The notes: generated from the letters alone by a model not told the origin. A stretch of DNA of 64,000 bases from Rhizobium tumorigenes (GCF_003240565.2 NZ_CP117255.1:3401501-3465500); one strand, 5' to 3'. Shown: positions 18,285-27,651, counted from the stretch's first letter. Translations and numbers: made by a program.

Positions 18285-19655
18285 TTAGCTTTCTTCGCGC
18301 ACAAGGGCTTCTGCCGCAAGGCCGACGCCTAACAGGTGATCGTCTGCACGCGGCATGCCCGAGAGAAGCAGCCCCACAGGCATGCCGGCATCGCCCGTAC
18401 CGCAGGGGATGGAAAGGCCGCAGCCATCCAGAAAATTGCCGATCAGCGTATTGCGCAACGTCTTGCCGTTCGTCTGAAAAAACAGATCGTCGTCGTTGAG
18501 AACAGATGCGATGGGTGGCGCAACATGCGGAAGCGTCGGGAAAACGAGGATATCCTTGGGTCCGACCAGAGCCGTCATTGCGGCAATCAGCCTTTCGCGG
18601 GCACTGAGCAGGTCGATATAGCCGGTCATGCTGATATTGGCACCGAGGCGGGCGCGCGCAACGACGCGGCGGTCCATCCGGTCGGCGTCGGGTCCCGCCA
18701 GTCGGTGACGGTGCAGTGCGAAGGCCTCCGCAGTGACCAGCGGGCCATGCTGCTGCTGCAGATCGAAAATCTCGGAAAAGATCGGGAAAGCCTGGCGCCT
18801 GACGACGGCGCCCGCCTTGACCAGCCGCGCCAGTGCGGCCTCGAACGCCGCCAGAACTCCATCCTCAATGCCGTCGAAGACGACTGTTTCCGGAACGATC
18901 AACACCAGCCCGTCGATCGACCCGCGCGTGATCGCGGGTGCTGTCAGACCGCGCATCGCTGCATCGATCCAGACTGCGTCCTGGACTGTGCGGCAGAGAG
19001 GGCCGAGCGAATCCAGGCTCGTTGCCAAGGGAAAGACGCCCTTCATCGAATAGCGCCCGCGTGTCGCCTTGTAGCCGACGATGCCGTTGAAAGCGGCCGG
19101 AATACGGATGGAGCCGCCAGTGTCGGTGCCTATCGCAACGGGCACGAGCCCTGCTGCGACAGCCACTGCGGAACCGGATGACGAACCTCCGGGCAGCCGC
19201 GGAACGTCTCTCGATGCAGGGTTGTAGGGAGTGCCGTAATGCGGATTGATGCCGAGGCCGGAAAAGGCAAACTCGCTCATGTTGACGCGGCCGACACTGA
19301 CCATACCGGCTGCGGCAAGTGCCGTGACGACATCGGCGTCATTATTCTCGGGGGAAGCATCTTTCAACACGACTGAGCCAGCTGTGGTTGCAAGGCCTTC
19401 GACGGCAAACAGATCCTTCCAGGCAATAGGTACGCCGTCGAGCAGGCCGAGCGAGCGACCTTCGCGGATGCGACGCGAGGCGGCGGCGGCCTCTGCCTTG
19501 GCCCGGGCCTCGCTCAGGCTGACAAAGATCGCCTGGTCCGGATAGGTGCGGATCGCATCGAATGTCTGCTCGACGAGTGCCTGCGGGTCAAGCACGCCGG
19601 ATTGCAGCAGCGCTGATAACTGGGACACGGATTTTCCGGCAATGGCATCGCTCAT
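18285..19655 (-). CDS. Amidase signature family hydrolase
   Basis: 456 residues, cytosolic. The Ser-cisSer-Lys triad is readable: Lys 80 in PIAWKDLF, cis-Ser 158 in LPGGSSSGSAVAVAAG and nucleophile Ser 182 in GTDTGGSIRIPAAFNG, with spacings as in malonamidase-type enzymes. The C-terminal region (LPHVAPPIAS, IGNFLDGCGLSIPCG) matches stand-alone amidases rather than GatA. No gatB or gatC and no urea carboxylase are adjacent, so tRNA amidotransferase and allophanate hydrolase roles are unlikely. It may release ammonia from a small amide. Substrate unknown. Confidence 0.87.
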   Translation of the reverse strand: MSDAIAGKSVSQLSALLQSGVLDPQALVEQTFDAIRTYPDQAIFVSLSEARAKAEAAAASRRIREGRSLGLLDGVPIAWKDLFAVEGLATTAGSVVLKDASPENNDADVVTALAAAGMVSVGRVNMSEFAFSGLGINPHYGTPYNPASRDVPRLPGGSSSGSAVAVAAGLVPVAIGTDTGGSIRIPAAFNGIVGYKATRGRYSMKGVFPLATSLDSLGPLCRTVQDAVWIDAAMRGLTAPAITRGSIDGLVLIVPETVVFDGIEDGVLAAFEAALARLVKAGAVVRRQAFPIFSEIFDLQQQHGPLVTAEAFALHRHRLAGPDADRMDRRVVARARLGANISMTGYIDLLSARERLIAAMTALVGPKDILVFPTLPHVAPPIASVLNDDDLFFQTNGKTLRNTLIGNFLDGCGLSIPCGTGDAGMPVGLLLSGMPRADDHLLGVGLAAEALVREES

Positions 19656-19720
19656 GATCTAACTCCAGTCTGTGCTCGCCGAATGGGGGGCAAATTGCAG
19701 CTGTCAAACTAGAGGGCTTT

Positions 19721-20524
19721 TCACAGGCGGTCGAGCAGTTCGCTTTTCTTGGCGTGGAATTCCTCGTCACCCAGAATGCCTTTGGCATGAAGCGCTGCAA
19801 GGCGCTCGATCTTGGTGAAAATGTCGTGCTCCGGAGAACCCGAAGGCGCATCGCCGGGTTGCTGCGGGGCCGGATCGGCTGACGGTGCTGGTTCAGAAGC
19901 CGATTTCGAGACGCCTGCTTCAATCTCTCCGCCCGCGTGGACTTCCTGTAGTTCCTTGACGCTCACGAGCCCGTGTTGGGAGGTAAACGAAAGGGACTGG
20001 TCGTGGCCCTGCTGCTGGGAAAAGCCGGTAATCCGGTGATCGCCGGTGTCGTAGATCGTCACCTGACCGTCCTTGCGGATCGCAAGCCGGTTGGTTGCGG
20101 GAAAGATTGCGTAACGCATATCGTTCTGCGACCCGGTCGAGCCGGCGGCGCCAAGCCCATCAGGCCACCAGTGTCCGACGCCCGCCGACGACTGATTGCC
20201 TGCGTGGCCCGGGTGTGTCTGGCCCTGTTGCGAAACGTGCGCGACGTCGGGTTGTTGAAGCCTGCCGTCACGGCTGAGTTCGGCAAGGTCGCGGCAGACA
20301 TCGGCCACTTGGGCCTTGAGGCTGTTGTTGAACATGTCGCCGATCATCGTCATGCCACCCGCAGACCATTGCCCCATGCCGCCGAGTTCCGGATGGTTGA
20401 ACTGTGCCTGATAGCCTCCGCCAGACACAACTGCAGCCAACAGATGGTCGGCTGCGCCTCGGCTGATGCCATGGCGCCCGGCAATGTCGGTCAGAGCGCG
20501 GTTTCCCTCTTCGGTCAGCTTCAT
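19721..20524 (-). CDS. SHOCT domain-containing protein, unknown function
   Basis: 267 residues from the ATG at 20524 with GGAG upstream. The longer frame to 20638 overlaps the LLM gene and is rejected. Residues 1-40 contain a helical start (MKLTEEGNRALTDIAGRHG). A Gly/Gln-rich middle holds a beta segment (AIFPATNRLAIRKDGQVTIYDTG). After a Pro/Ser-rich linker there is a C-terminal SHOCT helix pair (IERLAALHAKGILGDEEFHA), a short motif thought to mediate oligomerisation. No signal peptide or membrane helix. It starts 14 bases after the LLM oxidoreductase ends, so the two may share a transcript. Function is not known. Confidence 0.78.
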   Translation of the reverse strand: MKLTEEGNRALTDIAGRHGISRGAADHLLAAVVSGGGYQAQFNHPELGGMGQWSAGGMTMIGDMFNNSLKAQVADVCRDLAELSRDGRLQQPDVAHVSQQGQTHPGHAGNQSSAGVGHWWPDGLGAAGSTGSQNDMRYAIFPATNRLAIRKDGQVTIYDTGDHRITGFSQQQGHDQSLSFTSQHGLVSVKELQEVHAGGEIEAGVSKSASEPAPSADPAPQQPGDAPSGSPEHDIFTKIERLAALHAKGILGDEEFHAKKSELLDRL

Positions 20525-20537
20525 CGACACGCGTCTC

Positions 20538-21599
20538 CTAAAGCGATGCTGCGGAGGCGTATCTCTGCTCGCGAAAAGCGCCGGCGCTGCCGCTGCCAGC
20601 GAGCGGCTCGGCAGCCAGACCCTTGCCGGCATCGGCAATTATCTCGTAGGAGCGCAGGCGCGCCTTATGGTCGAAGACATCCGAGACGATCATCAGTTCC
20701 TCCGCACCGGTCTCGGCCACCAGCTTCTGGAGGCCCGCGCGGACGGTTTCGGGAGAGCCGACGATCGACCTGCATAGCATCTGCATAGCCTGCGCTTTCT
20801 CCCTCGGCGACCAGTAGGTCTCGATATCGTCGATCGGCGGTTGGCTGAGACCACGCGTTCCGCGAAACATGTTTGTGAACGACATCTGTTGCGTTGTTGC
20901 CAGACGCTTTGCCTCGGCATCCGTCTCGGCACCGATGATGTTCACGCCCACCATGGCATGCGGCGTTGCAAGCTGTTCCGATGGTTTGAAGCGGGTGCGA
21001 TAGATCTGCAGGGCCTGCATCAGCATGTCAGGTGCAAAATGCGATGCGAAGGCATAGGGAAGGCCGAATTCTGCAGCGAGCATCGCGCCGAAATTGCTTG
21101 AGCCGAGAATCCACAGCGGAACGTTGGTGCCCGCCGCCGGTACCGCCTGTATCCGCTGGTTATCACCGGCTGGCGCAAGAAAGGCTTGTAGCTCGAGCAC
21201 ATCCTGCGGGAAGTTTTCGGACGCTTCGTTGGTGCGTCGCAAGGCGCGCAGTGTCATCTGGTCAGTGCCGGGTGCGCGCCCGAGGCCGAGGTCGATGCGG
21301 CCTGGAAACAGCCGGGCAAGCGTGCCGAATTGTTCGGCGATGACGTAGGGCGAGTGATTGGGAAGCATGATGCCCCCGGCGCCGACCCGGATGGTCTTGC
21401 TGCCAGCAGCGATATGGCCAACTACGACGGACGTGGCCGCACTGGCGATACCGATCATGTTGTGGTGCTCGGCAACCCAGAAGCGCTGATAGCCCCAGAT
21501 CTCGGCATGCGCTGCGAGATCGCGCGCGTTGTCGAGAGCCCCGCGGGCATCTGTGTCCTCGGTGACGCGGACAAGATCGAGAATGGACAAGGCGGTCAT
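20538..21599 (-). CDS. LLM class flavin-dependent oxidoreductase (MsnO8-like)
   Basis: 353 residues from the ATG at 21599, which follows CAGGAG. Luciferase-like TIM-barrel monooxygenase. Family features include [60 protein letters not shown] and [20 protein letters not shown]. Such enzymes use reduced FMN supplied by a separate reductase. No flavin reductase is adjacent, and many members have no assigned substrate. Upstream of the SHOCT gene on the same strand. Confidence 0.87.
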   Translation of the reverse strand: MTALSILDLVRVTEDTDARGALDNARDLAAHAEIWGYQRFWVAEHHNMIGIASAATSVVVGHIAAGSKTIRVGAGGIMLPNHSPYVIAEQFGTLARLFPGRIDLGLGRAPGTDQMTLRALRRTNEASENFPQDVLELQAFLAPAGDNQRIQAVPAAGTNVPLWILGSSNFGAMLAAEFGLPYAFASHFAPDMLMQALQIYRTRFKPSEQLATPHAMVGVNIIGAETDAEAKRLATTQQMSFTNMFRGTRGLSQPPIDDIETYWSPREKAQAMQMLCRSIVGSPETVRAGLQKLVAETGAEELMIVSDVFDHKARLRSYEIIADAGKGLAAEPLAGSGSAGAFREQRYASAASL

Positions 21600-21755
21600 G
21601 GCGCTGCTCCTGGTTTGAGACGCAATCCGGCGATCGTTAGCTGATCGCAAGGCAGGCTTGCTATATCACATATGGAGGCGACACGGGCTCGAGACAAGGC
21701 GCCGGATTTAGGCAATTGGCCACGCATCGTAAAATTTAGTCGGCGGAGTTGTGGC

Positions 21756-22319
21756 TTACTTGCGGCTGATGAGAGAGACGTTTTGTGCCGGTCGTTCGCC
21801 GCCCCGCATCTTCAATAGCTTGGCCGGAACGCCGCCGTAGACGCCAAATGGCAATGTCTTGCCTTTGACCACTGCATTGGCGCCGATCACGCAACCCTTG
21901 GCGATATGAGCTCCGGCGAGAATCTTGGCGCCCGCGCCGATCCATACGTCGTCTTCGATGATGACGGCCTTGTTGGTATTGCCTTGCGTCCTGATCGGTC
22001 GCGTCGGATCGTCGAAATTATGCTCGAAAGATGTAATCAGCACCTGCGCGGCAATTCTCACATCATGGCCGATATGCACTCCACCATGGCCAAGAACGAT
22101 TGTGTAGTCGTTAAAGGAGACATTGTTGCCGATCTCGATGCTGCCGTGCTGGGCATCGAGGATCACTCCGTCCCTGATAGCACTATGGGTGCCGACTGAA
22201 ACCGCACCGTGTTTCCAAATAATTTTCGCAGTCCATGGCAACCGGATGTCAGCCGCCAGAAAAAGCGAACCGCGCGAGAACAGCGCCTTGAGCCTGTAGA
22301 AGAATGCCAAATTGCGCAT
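21756..22319 (-). CDS. Hexapeptide-repeat acetyltransferase (WcaF/LbH family)
   Basis: 187 residues with a left-handed beta-helix of imperfect hexapeptide repeats through most of its length (SIEIGNNVSFNDYTIVLG, HIGHDVRIAAQVLITS, DDVWIGAGAKILAGA, AKGCVIGANAVVKG). The catalytic His of this group is likely in SFEHNF. Ending in GVYGGVPAKLLKMRGG is typical of sugar O-acetyltransferases such as WcaF. Acetyl-CoA donor by family; acceptor probably a polysaccharide or LPS sugar. It stands alone between the LLM gene and the desaturase gene. Confidence 0.85.
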   Translation of the reverse strand: MRNLAFFYRLKALFSRGSLFLAADIRLPWTAKIIWKHGAVSVGTHSAIRDGVILDAQHGSIEIGNNVSFNDYTIVLGHGGVHIGHDVRIAAQVLITSFEHNFDDPTRPIRTQGNTNKAVIIEDDVWIGAGAKILAGAHIAKGCVIGANAVVKGKTLPFGVYGGVPAKLLKMRGGERPAQNVSLISRK

Positions 22320-22453
22320 GCGAAACCCTCTAAACTTCCCGACAGGTTTGCACTAGGGCAAGATTATGTCGGCCTTTCGGCTCGGGGGTTTCCGAAGGTT
22401 GACCACGGAGCGTGCGGTGCAGATGGTGATAGGGTTGGCGGTGCGCAAGCCTG

Positions 22454-23485
22454 CTATGGGATCGAGAGGCTGGGATCGGCCGCAGTTACGCTTGGCCAAG
22501 TGGCAAGCGAACGTCGCTGTTCGGCGGATGCAAGCGAGGAAGACCCGTTCGGCGTATTAACGAGGTGTGCCGTGGGATGCAGCACAGGCTCCTTGCGCCT
22601 GACGCCGAAGGCTTTCAGCACCTCAAGGTAGCTGGAATACACATAGCCGTCGTTCATCTGCCGCCATTCCTCGCGCCGTTCGCGGTAGAGGCTCGGCAAT
22701 CTATACCATGCCGCAGTTGGCTGCTTATGGTGCACCAGATGCAGGTTATTGTTGAGGAACAGCAGTCCGAGAACGGATTTTTCGATGATCACGGTCCGGC
22801 CGTCCGGATGTTCCGACCACTGGTGCTCGCAAAAGGAGCGGATGGCGAGGATCGACAGCGAGGCGTAGGCCAGCAGCCCATAGAGCCAAAGCGGCATGCC
22901 GAACCGGAAATGAACGATCATCAGAACCGGTACCAGGCCTGCCAGATGCAGCACCCAGGCGAGACGCTGCGCCCTGCTGCCTGCCGAGAGGAGTTTGATT
23001 TCCGTCAGAGCAAAGCCGATCACCCCGATCGCCGGTCCGATCAGCACTCTGCCAAGCAGGGCATTGTTGGCATGGAGCATGCTCTTCAGCCAGGTGGGAA
23101 ACCGTTTCCACTCAGTCATCCCCCGATAATAGCTCTCCGGATCGTCGTAGGGGTCCGTCAGTCGCTCGTCTGCATGGTGTCGCAGGTGCAGGTTCTTGTA
23201 GCGCCTGAAGGGATAGAACATCGCGATCGGAAGGAAAACCAGGGCCTCGTTGATCCGCGCATTGCGCGTCGGGTGACCGTGAAGTGCTTCATGCTGAAGT
23301 GACGAATGAAATGTCGCCATGACGGGAATAATGAGGACCGCTATCCACGGAAATGACTGGTACATCATGCCAGCAGCAAACCATATGAGGTAGCAGCCTG
23401 CAATCATGCCGAGTGTCAACCACTCGATCCTAAGTCGCCGGTTTCGCCGCTTTGAACGTTCACCAGTTCTCAATTTTATGATCAT
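22454..23485 (-). CDS. Membrane fatty acid desaturase
   Basis: 343 residues from the ATG at 23485; an ATG at 23578 is in frame but overlaps the putative operator region, and the frame opens to 23644 inside the divergent gene. Integral membrane di-iron desaturase/hydroxylase: His boxes HEALHGH, HLRHH and HLVHH are in the right order, with hydrophobic helices between. Oxidises an acyl chain, probably in phospholipids or beta-carotenoid-like lipids; regiochemistry is not evident. Divergent from an XRE-type regulator whose promoter region carries a palindrome, suggesting control of membrane fluidity. Confidence 0.85.
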   Translation of the reverse strand: MIIKLRTGERSKRRNRRLRIEWLTLGMIAGCYLIWFAAGMMYQSFPWIAVLIIPVMATFHSSLQHEALHGHPTRNARINEALVFLPIAMFYPFRRYKNLHLRHHADERLTDPYDDPESYYRGMTEWKRFPTWLKSMLHANNALLGRVLIGPAIGVIGFALTEIKLLSAGSRAQRLAWVLHLAGLVPVLMIVHFRFGMPLWLYGLLAYASLSILAIRSFCEHQWSEHPDGRTVIIEKSVLGLLFLNNNLHLVHHKQPTAAWYRLPSLYRERREEWRQMNDGYVYSSYLEVLKAFGVRRKEPVLHPTAHLVNTPNGSSSLASAEQRRSLATWPSVTAADPSLSIP

Positions 23486-23627
23486 GCCCTTGATCTCGCT
23501 GCGATTCGTTGCCCCCGTATCAGCTTCCGCGAAAGTTGCATTTTGTGCAATGCGATAATGGTGACGATCCGTTGACATTGCGCACGGAATTGCCATTATG
23601 GTGATAATTGTCACCAAACGGAACGAT
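23486..23627. promoter_or_regulatory. Divergent promoter/operator between desaturase and XRE regulator
   Basis: Contains the 16-base near-palindrome GGTGATAATTGTCACC at 23600-23615 (14 of 16 positions symmetric) just upstream of the XRE gene start. A second TGGTGA half-site lies at about 23559-23564, in the same orientation as the first arm. A TTGACA hexamer is at 23572-23577, with ATTATG 17 bases downstream. This arrangement suggests autoregulation by the XRE protein and coordinate control of the desaturase. Confidence 0.55.
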
Positions 23628-24464
23628 ATGATGGACAAACGCAAGCTGGCAGTCCTGTTTCAGCAGCGTCTCCGGTTGCTTTTCGACCGCTCTCGCGAGA
23701 GCCAATCCGCGTTCGCGGACAATGTCGGCATCGACCGGTCGGCGTTGTCGCAGTTGCTGTCGGGAAAGACCGCCCGGCTCCCACGGGTGGAAACACTTCT
23801 GAGCATCGCCGAGCGCCATCAGGTTTCGCTGGACTGGCTGCTCGGCATCTCGCAGGATGAAGGCCTGGTGGGTGCGCTTCTGCCGAGCCTCGAAATCGAG
23901 ACCAGCGACGACGAAGGGGCGGGGCTCCTGATTAAATGGCATGCCGAGGCCACTGGCTCGAAAATCCGCTATGTGCCAGCTCGCATTCCCGATCTCCTGC
24001 GCACGCCCGAAGTTATCGCCTACGAGGCGTCGGAGGCGCACCAGAGCGCCGCGACGCAGGTGGCGGGAACGGCGTTCCGGCTGGATTACAATCGCGAGCC
24101 CGGCACCGACATGGAGTCCTGCATGCCGCTCCAGACGCTGGAGGCTTTTGCCGCTGGGCAAGGCATCTGGCAGGGGCTTCCGAAGGCTGCGCGTCAGGGG
24201 CAATTGCTGCACATGGCAGGCCTCATCGACGACCTCTATCCGTCATTCCGTCTTTTCCTGTTCGACGGTCGGGCCCGATTTTCGGTTCCCTACACAGTCT
24301 TCGGCTCGCTGCGGGCAGCGGTATTCGTCGGGCGGATGTATCTCGTCCTGCACAATGTCGATTCGGTCCGCATGATGCAGCGGCATTTTGACGATCTTGT
24401 CCGCGACACCAGGATCCATGCCCATGAAGTTGCCGCCTATATCCGCCTGCTAAAGGTGGTCTGA
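23628..24464 (+). CDS. XRE-family transcriptional regulator
   Basis: 278 residues from the ATG at 23628 (GGAACGAT before it; the longer frame starts inside the palindrome). The N-terminal lambda-repressor-like HTH covers about 8-65, with SQSAFADNVGIDRSALSQLLSG as helices 2-3 and PRVETLLSIAERHQVSLDWLLG completing the fold. The remaining 200 residues form a sensing domain: KIRYVPARIPDLLRTPEVIAYE recalls the ligand domain of some XRE regulators, and there is a hydrophobic patch near SFRLFLFDG. Divergent from the desaturase gene, which it probably represses or activates in response to a lipid or temperature cue; this is inference from position. Confidence 0.83.
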   Translation: MMDKRKLAVLFQQRLRLLFDRSRESQSAFADNVGIDRSALSQLLSGKTARLPRVETLLSIAERHQVSLDWLLGISQDEGLVGALLPSLEIETSDDEGAGLLIKWHAEATGSKIRYVPARIPDLLRTPEVIAYEASEAHQSAATQVAGTAFRLDYNREPGTDMESCMPLQTLEAFAAGQGIWQGLPKAARQGQLLHMAGLIDDLYPSFRLFLFDGRARFSVPYTVFGSLRAAVFVGRMYLVLHNVDSVRMMQRHFDDLVRDTRIHAHEVAAYIRLLKVV

Positions 24465-24587
24465 GCGAGTGCGTCGCGGCACCGGAGTGGGCAGGAACAT
24501 CCGCGTCTCTCTTGCGTTGTCCTCGCTCTGGTCGGACGGGTCTCTGCGGTTGTATGGAGCCGATGTCTGACCCCGGATTGGAGCCCC

Positions 24588-25688
24588 ATGGAAAAGAAGC
24601 AGAACGACGCGAGCCGCGACAACGCAACCCTGATCACCCACGGGTCGGCAAGCCTGCCCTCGGTAACAATCGACGACTATAATCTCGAGCTGCGCGACAA
24701 GAACGGCTTTATCGGCGACCGGGCGAGCAAGTCCGCCTTCCAGGCAAAGCTCGACGACTGGCGCCAGCGCATCCGTAACGGTGGGGATGACCCCCTCGGC
24801 GATGTCGCGACGAAAGACATGTCGAAGAAGCAGATCGACGCATTGCTGACCGGAGATAATAAGGAAGCGGCTGCGCTGGTCATGGGCGCCGTCGAGGACT
24901 TTGCCGGCGAACTGGGCCATGTGCTCGGGAAGTTCTTGAAGCAAGATAGCTGGAAGGGTACCGAGCGCATCGTCGTCGGCGGCGGACTTAAGGAGAGCGG
25001 CTTCGGCGAACTGGCGATTGCCCGCGCCATGGTCCTGCTGAAGAGCGAGGGTTTCAAGGTCGAGCTCACGCCGATCGCCCATCACCCTGACGAAGCTGGT
25101 CTGATAGGCGCTGCGCACCTGATGCCGGGATGGATGCTCGAAGGCTATGATGCGATCCTCGCGGTCGATATCGGCGGCACCAATATCCGGGCCGGTATCG
25201 TGGAAATGCGTCTCAAGGAGCACCCGGACCTATCCAGGGCCAGTGTCTGGAAATTTGATCTCTGGAGGCACGCCGACGAGGCGCCGAAGCGCAGTGCCAC
25301 TGTGGAGAGGTTGGCCGGCATGCTGGAAAGCCTGATCAGGAAAGCTGAAAAAGCCAAGCTGACCCTGGCGCCCGTGATCGGCATCGCGTGCCCGGGGGTT
25401 ATCGAAAGCGACGGCTCCATTGCTCGTGGGGGACAAAACCTCCCCGGCGGCAACTGGGAAAGCGAAAAATTCAATCTTGGCGAAGCCCTGACCAAGGCTA
25501 TCCCGCAGATCGGCAGCCACGATACTCTGGTGGTCATCCACAACGACGCCGTCGTGCAGGGACTCTCCCAAACGCCTTTCATGCAGAATACAAAAAAATG
25601 GGGCGTGGTGACCATTGGCACAGGGCTCGGAAACGCGCGCTTCACCAACAAGGCACCGAAGGAAAATTCTGACAAAAGCAAGACTTGA
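24588..25688 (+). CDS. ROK-family sugar kinase-like protein with permuted motif order
   Basis: 366 residues, start at an ATG preceded by GGAG. The C-terminal half holds motifs that normally open a ROK kinase: DIGGTNIRAG at 194-203 (phosphate 1), VIGIACPGVI near 263-272, catalytic Asp 320 in HNDAVVQGL and IGTGLG near 343-348 (phosphate 2). The part that normally ends the family, with the adenosine loop VVGGGLKESG (129-138) and PIAHHPDEAGLIGAAHLM (162-179), comes before it. The zinc motif CGCxxC of typical ROK proteins is absent, and the protein stops soon after phosphate 2. The motif set suggests an active ATP-dependent sugar kinase fold, circularly permuted. Substrate unknown; no sugar transporter adjacent. 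Confidence 0.72.
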   Translation: MEKKQNDASRDNATLITHGSASLPSVTIDDYNLELRDKNGFIGDRASKSAFQAKLDDWRQRIRNGGDDPLGDVATKDMSKKQIDALLTGDNKEAAALVMGAVEDFAGELGHVLGKFLKQDSWKGTERIVVGGGLKESGFGELAIARAMVLLKSEGFKVELTPIAHHPDEAGLIGAAHLMPGWMLEGYDAILAVDIGGTNIRAGIVEMRLKEHPDLSRASVWKFDLWRHADEAPKRSATVERLAGMLESLIRKAEKAKLTLAPVIGIACPGVIESDGSIARGGQNLPGGNWESEKFNLGEALTKAIPQIGSHDTLVVIHNDAVVQGLSQTPFMQNTKKWGVVTIGTGLGNARFTNKAPKENSDKSKT

Positions 25689-25760
25689 CGTTAGAGAGAC
25701 GCCAGGGAACCACCACAACGTAGCACCATTTCTCGAAATTGGCTTAGAGAGACATCCTCG

Positions 25761-26720
25761 ATGGCGCATGACAATCATCACCACGACCACTCCCATGATC
25801 ACGCGCACGACAGCCACTCTCACGCATCCGGCCTCGGCCACAGCCATGCACCGGCAAACTTCGGCAAGGCATTTGCAGTCGGCGTCGGACTGAATATCGC
25901 CTTCGTGCTGGTCGAGGTTATCTACGGCATCGCCAGCAATTCCGTGTCGCTGCTGGCCGATGCCGGCCACAATCTTTCCGATGCGCTCGGGCTCGGCGTC
26001 GCCTGGGCTGCGGTTATCCTTGCCAAGCGCAGTCCAACCCAACGTTTCACATTCGGGCTCGGCGGCAGCTCCATCCTTGCCGCACTTTTCAACGCTGTCT
26101 TCCTGCTGGTTGTGGTCGGTGGTCTCAGCTGGGAGGCGATCGGACGCATATTCGAGCCGCAGCCGGTCGCCGGAAAGACGGTGATGATCGTCGCCGCCTG
26201 CGGCATCGCGATTAACGGCTTCTGCGCCTGGTTGTTCTCCTCCGGGGGAGGCGATCTGAATGTCCGTGGGGCCTTCATGCATATGGCAGCGGATGCACTT
26301 GTGTCGCTCGGCGTCGTGATCGGCGGACTGCTGATCCTCCTGACCGGCTGGCACTGGATAGACCCTGTCATGAGCGTGGCGATCAATGTCGTCATTATCG
26401 TCGGCACCTGGAGCCTGCTTACCGGATCGATCACCATGACATTGAATGCCGTGCCCGCGGGTATCGACATGGTCGAGGTCCGGACATTCCTCGGCACGCT
26501 GCCCGGCGTCGCTTCGGTACACGACCTGCATGTCTGGTCGTTGAGCACGACCGACACGGCGCTCACCTGTCATCTCGTCACGCCTGCCGGCCATCCCGGC
26601 GACGAGGTGCTTGAAGAGGCGGCCCGGGGGCTGCAGCGTCGCTTCGGCATTGGCCACGCGACGTTCCAGCCCGAACTTGACCGTTGCTCCCTTGAAAACA
26701 CGCCGCATCAGCACATTTAA
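25761..26720 (+). CDS. Cation diffusion facilitator (zinc/cobalt exporter, ZitB/CzcD-like)
   Basis: 319 residues, inner-membrane metal/proton antiporter with six predicted TM helices. A His-rich cytosolic N-terminus (HHHDHSHDHAHDSHSHASG) precedes TM1. Metal site residues are seen as HNLSDALG in TM2 and HMAADALVSLG in TM5, the HxxxD pair that selects zinc. The cytoplasmic C-terminal domain contains SVHDLHVWSLSTTDTALTCHL. It lies 72 bases after the ROK gene on the same strand but with its own leader. Expected to export zinc, perhaps cobalt. Confidence 0.92.
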   Translation: MAHDNHHHDHSHDHAHDSHSHASGLGHSHAPANFGKAFAVGVGLNIAFVLVEVIYGIASNSVSLLADAGHNLSDALGLGVAWAAVILAKRSPTQRFTFGLGGSSILAALFNAVFLLVVVGGLSWEAIGRIFEPQPVAGKTVMIVAACGIAINGFCAWLFSSGGGDLNVRGAFMHMAADALVSLGVVIGGLLILLTGWHWIDPVMSVAINVVIIVGTWSLLTGSITMTLNAVPAGIDMVEVRTFLGTLPGVASVHDLHVWSLSTTDTALTCHLVTPAGHPGDEVLEEAARGLQRRFGIGHATFQPELDRCSLENTPHQHI

Positions 26721-27040
26721 ACGCGCCTGAAGGTTGCCATGACCGTCCCATCAAATGGCCTCGATTGGCGGATTAATGCAAAAAATCGACGTCGCCGCTT
26801 TTTTCTATGGCGAAAACGCCATGATATGATAGGACGCCGTTGGCAAAGCGATCGCGTCAGTATATGACGCGTCGTCGCCGACCTTTACATTCAAAGGGCC
26901 GGCCGAGAATTGCGACAGCGCAGCGGCCTTGCGAAATCGGGAATATTTCCTTTCGCATGTCGATCTGCTGCCGAATGCGAATAAACAAGCGCAGGTCACG
27001 CGCCAGCAGCGACCGCGAATGTCAACAAAAGGATAGAAGT
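26721..27040. other. Intergenic region upstream of rpsU
   Basis: 320 bases with no convincing gene in either strand. A perfect small hairpin ATGGCG-AAAA-CGCCAT is at 26807-26822, preceded rather than followed by a T run, so it is not an obvious terminator for the upstream exporter. A purine-rich AAAAGGAT at 27027-27034 serves rpsU. The rpsU promoter should lie here but I cannot place it with confidence. Confidence 0.4.
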
Positions 27041-27316
27041 TTGCAAGTTCTAGTTAGAGACAACAACGTCGATCAGGCCCTCCGCGTCCTCAAGAAGAGA
27101 ATGCAGCGCGAAGGTCTCTTCCGGGAAATCAAGGCCCGCATGGCTTACGAAAAGCCATCGGAAAAGCGCGCTCGCGAAAAGGCTGAAGGTATCGCCCGTC
27201 ACCGCAAGCTCGCCCGCAAGAAGCTGCAGCGCGAAGGCCTGATCCCAGGTCCTAAGAAGGCTGTCTACACACGCGGCGGCGAAGCCGGCGCCGGCGCTGG
27301 CGCCAACAAGGCTTAA
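27041..27316 (+). CDS. rpsU: 30S ribosomal protein S21
   Basis: 91 residues from a TTG at 27041, placed because the family starts at (M)[18 protein letters not shown] and AAAAGGAT lies upstream; the longer ATG frame from 26840 adds unrelated sequence. The conserved S21 core [19 protein letters not shown] is followed by a basic [11 protein letters not shown] region and an alpha-proteobacterial tail ending in a Gly/Ala-rich stretch. Binds near the anti-Shine-Dalgarno of 16S rRNA in the small subunit. Use of TTG could limit translation. A terminator-like hairpin follows about 115 bases downstream. Confidence 0.93.
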   Translation: MQVLVRDNNVDQALRVLKKRMQREGLFREIKARMAYEKPSEKRAREKAEGIARHRKLARKKLQREGLIPGPKKAVYTRGGEAGAGAGANKA

Positions 27317-27430
27317 TCGCCTGACGATTGGATTTCGGCCCGAGGGAACGGCATGCACTCCTGTGCGGCTATTCCTCGAGCAGGAATCCGGTCACTGACG
27401 TCCTTCTTCCTTTTGCATATAAAATTGAGA

Positions 27431-27459
27431 CGCTTGTCGTGCGCGCGACAAGCGTTTTT
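27431..27459 (+). terminator. Rho-independent terminator downstream of rpsU
   Basis: Perfect 9-bp stem CGCTTGTCG / CGACAAGCG (27431-27439 and 27446-27454), 6-base loop and a following run of five T (27455-27459). It is oriented to end transcripts from rpsU. The rest of the 335-base gap between 27317 and 27651 shows no further gene. Confidence 0.8.
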
Positions 27460-27651
27460 CTGCGTTTCGCTTGCCTTCGCTGCTATGAGATAGTACGTCT
27501 TTTCCATGGAGGAGGCGCCTCGGACAAGTGGTGTTGCTGTCGAAAAATCACCATCGGCCTCGGCCGCGTGAGCGATCGCAGTGTCAGAGGTTTTCGACCC
27601 GCCAGACTATCTTTCCGATAGGTCACCCAGGCACAACAGACGGAGATGACG

